From NCBI GenBank assembly GCA_000432335.1, contig HF995366.1, forward strand, positions 1 to 64,000: a DNA stretch of 64,000 bases. The letters run 5' to 3'. This document shows positions 62,727-64,000 of the stretch, in pieces. Numbering within the stretch: the stretch's first letter is position 1; each line of letters begins with the position of its first letter. This stretch comes from Firmicutes bacterium CAG:646. GTDB taxonomy: Bacteria > Bacillota > Clostridia > Lachnospirales > Lachnospiraceae. The notes under the pieces were generated by a model. It was not told the DNA's origin, did not search any database, and was given only the letters and a program-made list of their open reading frames with translations. The translations under genes and the position numbers were made by a program.

Positions 62727-63989
62727 TTATTCCCGGGATTTTCCGCATTCACTGCAGAATCTTCCTGTATTCTTATGTCCGCAGCTGCAGATCCACTCTC
62801 CTGCTGGACGCGGCTTTCCACATTCACTGCAGAATTTTCCTGTATTCTCATGACCACAAGAGCAGATCCAGCTTTCTTTTACCGGTTTGGGCTGTCCGCA
62901 CTCGCTGCAGAATTTTCCTGTATTCTCATGGCCACAAGAACAGATCCAACCCGCTTTTACTGGTTTTTCCTCCTGCGCTCTGTTTTCTTCTGCTTTCTGC
63001 TGCGCTGCCTGCTGCAGATTAGCGGCAGACATGGAAGACGTCATATTGCCGCCCATCTGAGCGCCCATATTCATCCCCATAAAGCCTACAGTGCTTCCTC
63101 CCGGATTCTTTCCGGCAGCCTCCATGCCTCGGGCAAACGCCCCCTGCACATAGCCTTCCCGCACCATAGGGTCTCCCAGCATGGCTCCCTGATTTCTCAT
63201 ATTGATCAGTTTCTGGGATTCCTCGTCATAAGATACACTGGCAATTCCCACCGACTGGATCTCCATTCCGCGATTCTTTCTCCAGTCCTCGTCCAGCGTA
63301 TCTGCCATATATTTTGACAACTCCCGGCTCTTGGACGGTACATAAGAAATTCTCACCCCGTCCATCGACATCTGATTGATGGAGGACTGCAAAGCATCCA
63401 GAAATTCAAACAAATACTGTTCGTTGATATCCCGGATCTCCACCTGATCTCTGTTCTTTGGAATCGCCTCCGCATAAAAGCGGATAGGGTCTGTAATCTT
63501 CACGGAATACGTTCCATGGGCTCTCAAAAACAACTCTGCATTATAAAAATTGTCGAAATAATTGATCGGATTGCGTGTTCCAAACTTAATCCCCTTAATC
63601 TCCTGAAGGTTCAGATAATAAACCTTCTGGGCGGTGGGCGCTGCGCCGCCAAATCGGAATCTGTCAAAGGAACTTTTCAGCACATCATCCAGATCACCGC
63701 TGAACATGGACGGCATAGAGGAATTATCCACGGTAAAATATCCGGGTTCCGCACTGTAATCTACGATTTTTCCTCCATCTAACAGCATCATAAACTGACC
63801 TTCATACACATGGATGACAGAACCATTGGAAATCGTATCTCTTGTGCCTTTTTTATTTGCTCCTTTGCCCGTACAGATTCCCCGGGTCATGACCGTCTGA
63901 TCTCCCATATCCTCCGGTTCCACAACTTCCAGCCACTGATCAGCCAAAGATCCCCCCACGGTCTCTTTTATTGCCTTAATAATACCCAT
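62727..63989 (-). CDS. SPFH-domain protein with three C-terminal zinc ribbons, YdjI-like
   Basis: A 420-residue protein of the bacterial SPFH/virion-core-like family. The SPFH domain covers about 25-270, with SNGSVIHVYEGQFMMLLDGG near 55, FGTRNPINYFD near 137 and GIASVSYDEESQKLINMRNQ near 255. A Gly/Met-rich stretch follows (about 300-320). Three tandem zinc ribbons of about 25 residues make up residues 347-420, each with WICSCGHENTGKFCSECG or a close variant. GGAGG precedes the ATG at 63989. First of three genes with the zinc-ribbon and TPM proteins, like YdjI-YdjG-YdjH of B. subtilis; a PspA-like partner is not in view. Confidence 0.9.
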   Translation of the reverse strand: MGIIKAIKETVGGSLADQWLEVVEPEDMGDQTVMTRGICTGKGANKKGTRDTISNGSVIHVYEGQFMMLLDGGKIVDYSAEPGYFTVDNSSMPSMFSGDLDDVLKSSFDRFRFGGAAPTAQKVYYLNLQEIKGIKFGTRNPINYFDNFYNAELFLRAHGTYSVKITDPIRFYAEAIPKNRDQVEIRDINEQYLFEFLDALQSSINQMSMDGVRISYVPSKSRELSKYMADTLDEDWRKNRGMEIQSVGIASVSYDEESQKLINMRNQGAMLGDPMVREGYVQGAFARGMEAAGKNPGGSTVGFMGMNMGAQMGGNMTSSMSAANLQQAAQQKAEENRAQEEKPVKAGWICSCGHENTGKFCSECGQPKPVKESWICSCGHENTGKFCSECGKPRPAGEWICSCGHKNTGRFCSECGKSRE

Positions 63990-64000
63990 ATATACCTCCC

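Overview
The window looks like a chromosomal segment of a low-to-moderate G+C Gram-positive anaerobe of the Clostridia, most likely a gut Lachnospiraceae of the Blautia/Mediterraneibacter type. This is an inference from gene content and style: strong AGGAGG-type ribosome binding sites, a formate-tetrahydrofolate ligase end, anaerobic ribonucleotide reductase, a Csp-like subtilase, DUF975/DUF4190/DUF2752 membrane proteins, an OadB-type sodium pump subunit, and glycine, FMN and Mn2+ riboswitches. I see no rRNA, tRNA, prophage, insertion sequence or CRISPR array.

Layout. 1-2.3 kb: the 3' end of fhs, a decayed minus-strand gene and a large unknown membrane protein. 2.3-8.3 kb: a complete minus-strand peptide ABC importer (solute-binding protein, two permeases, two ATPases). 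8.8-10.6 kb: a sodium:alanine/glycine symporter behind a tandem glycine riboswitch. 10.7-21.9 kb: a minus-strand galactoside utilisation region (AraC regulator, family 1 binding protein, two permeases, GH2 and GH42 beta-galactosidases, galT). Substrate is imported by the ABC system, hydrolysed in the cytoplasm, and the galactose fed to the Leloir pathway. 21.9-24.1 kb: nrdD with an NrdR box. 24.2-34.8 kb: housekeeping genes (a zinc-ribbon membrane protein, asnA, dapF, a purine permease with an unassigned structured leader, a catalytically dead polysaccharide deacetylase, a small COG2426 exporter, hisC, an ABC exporter) and an OadB homologue plus a 48-residue membrane peptide behind a Mn2+ riboswitch.

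34.9-37 kb is an accessory patch: a HipA-like kinase, an XRE regulator, a frameshifted ParB-like remnant, one CRISPR-like repeat and a long inverted repeat. 37-42 kb: an FtsX-type ABC transporter divergent from a LytTR/GHKL two-component system. 42-46.5 kb: a Csp-like protease, then a decayed sugar locus in which one deletion has joined a LacI-type gene to a GH4 glycosidase gene, leaving a PfkB kinase intact. 46.5-51 kb: a Nudix hydrolase, FMN-riboswitch-controlled RibU, a split chromate transporter, a LysR regulator, and a zinc-ribbon membrane gene with a nonsense codon. 51-55.6 kb: Tex and three small membrane-protein genes. 55.6-59.8 kb: a compact threonine-branch operon (ACT regulator, hom, a phosphoglycerate-mutase-like protein that is probably the homoserine kinase, and aspartate kinase). 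60-64 kb: a HAD phosphatase and a three-gene SPFH / zinc-ribbon / TPM-domain membrane module resembling part of B. subtilis ydjFGHI.

The best leads for something undescribed are the Mn2+-riboswitch/OadB/micropeptide unit, the short switching RNA in front of the purine permease, and the SPFH/zinc-ribbon/TPM operon.
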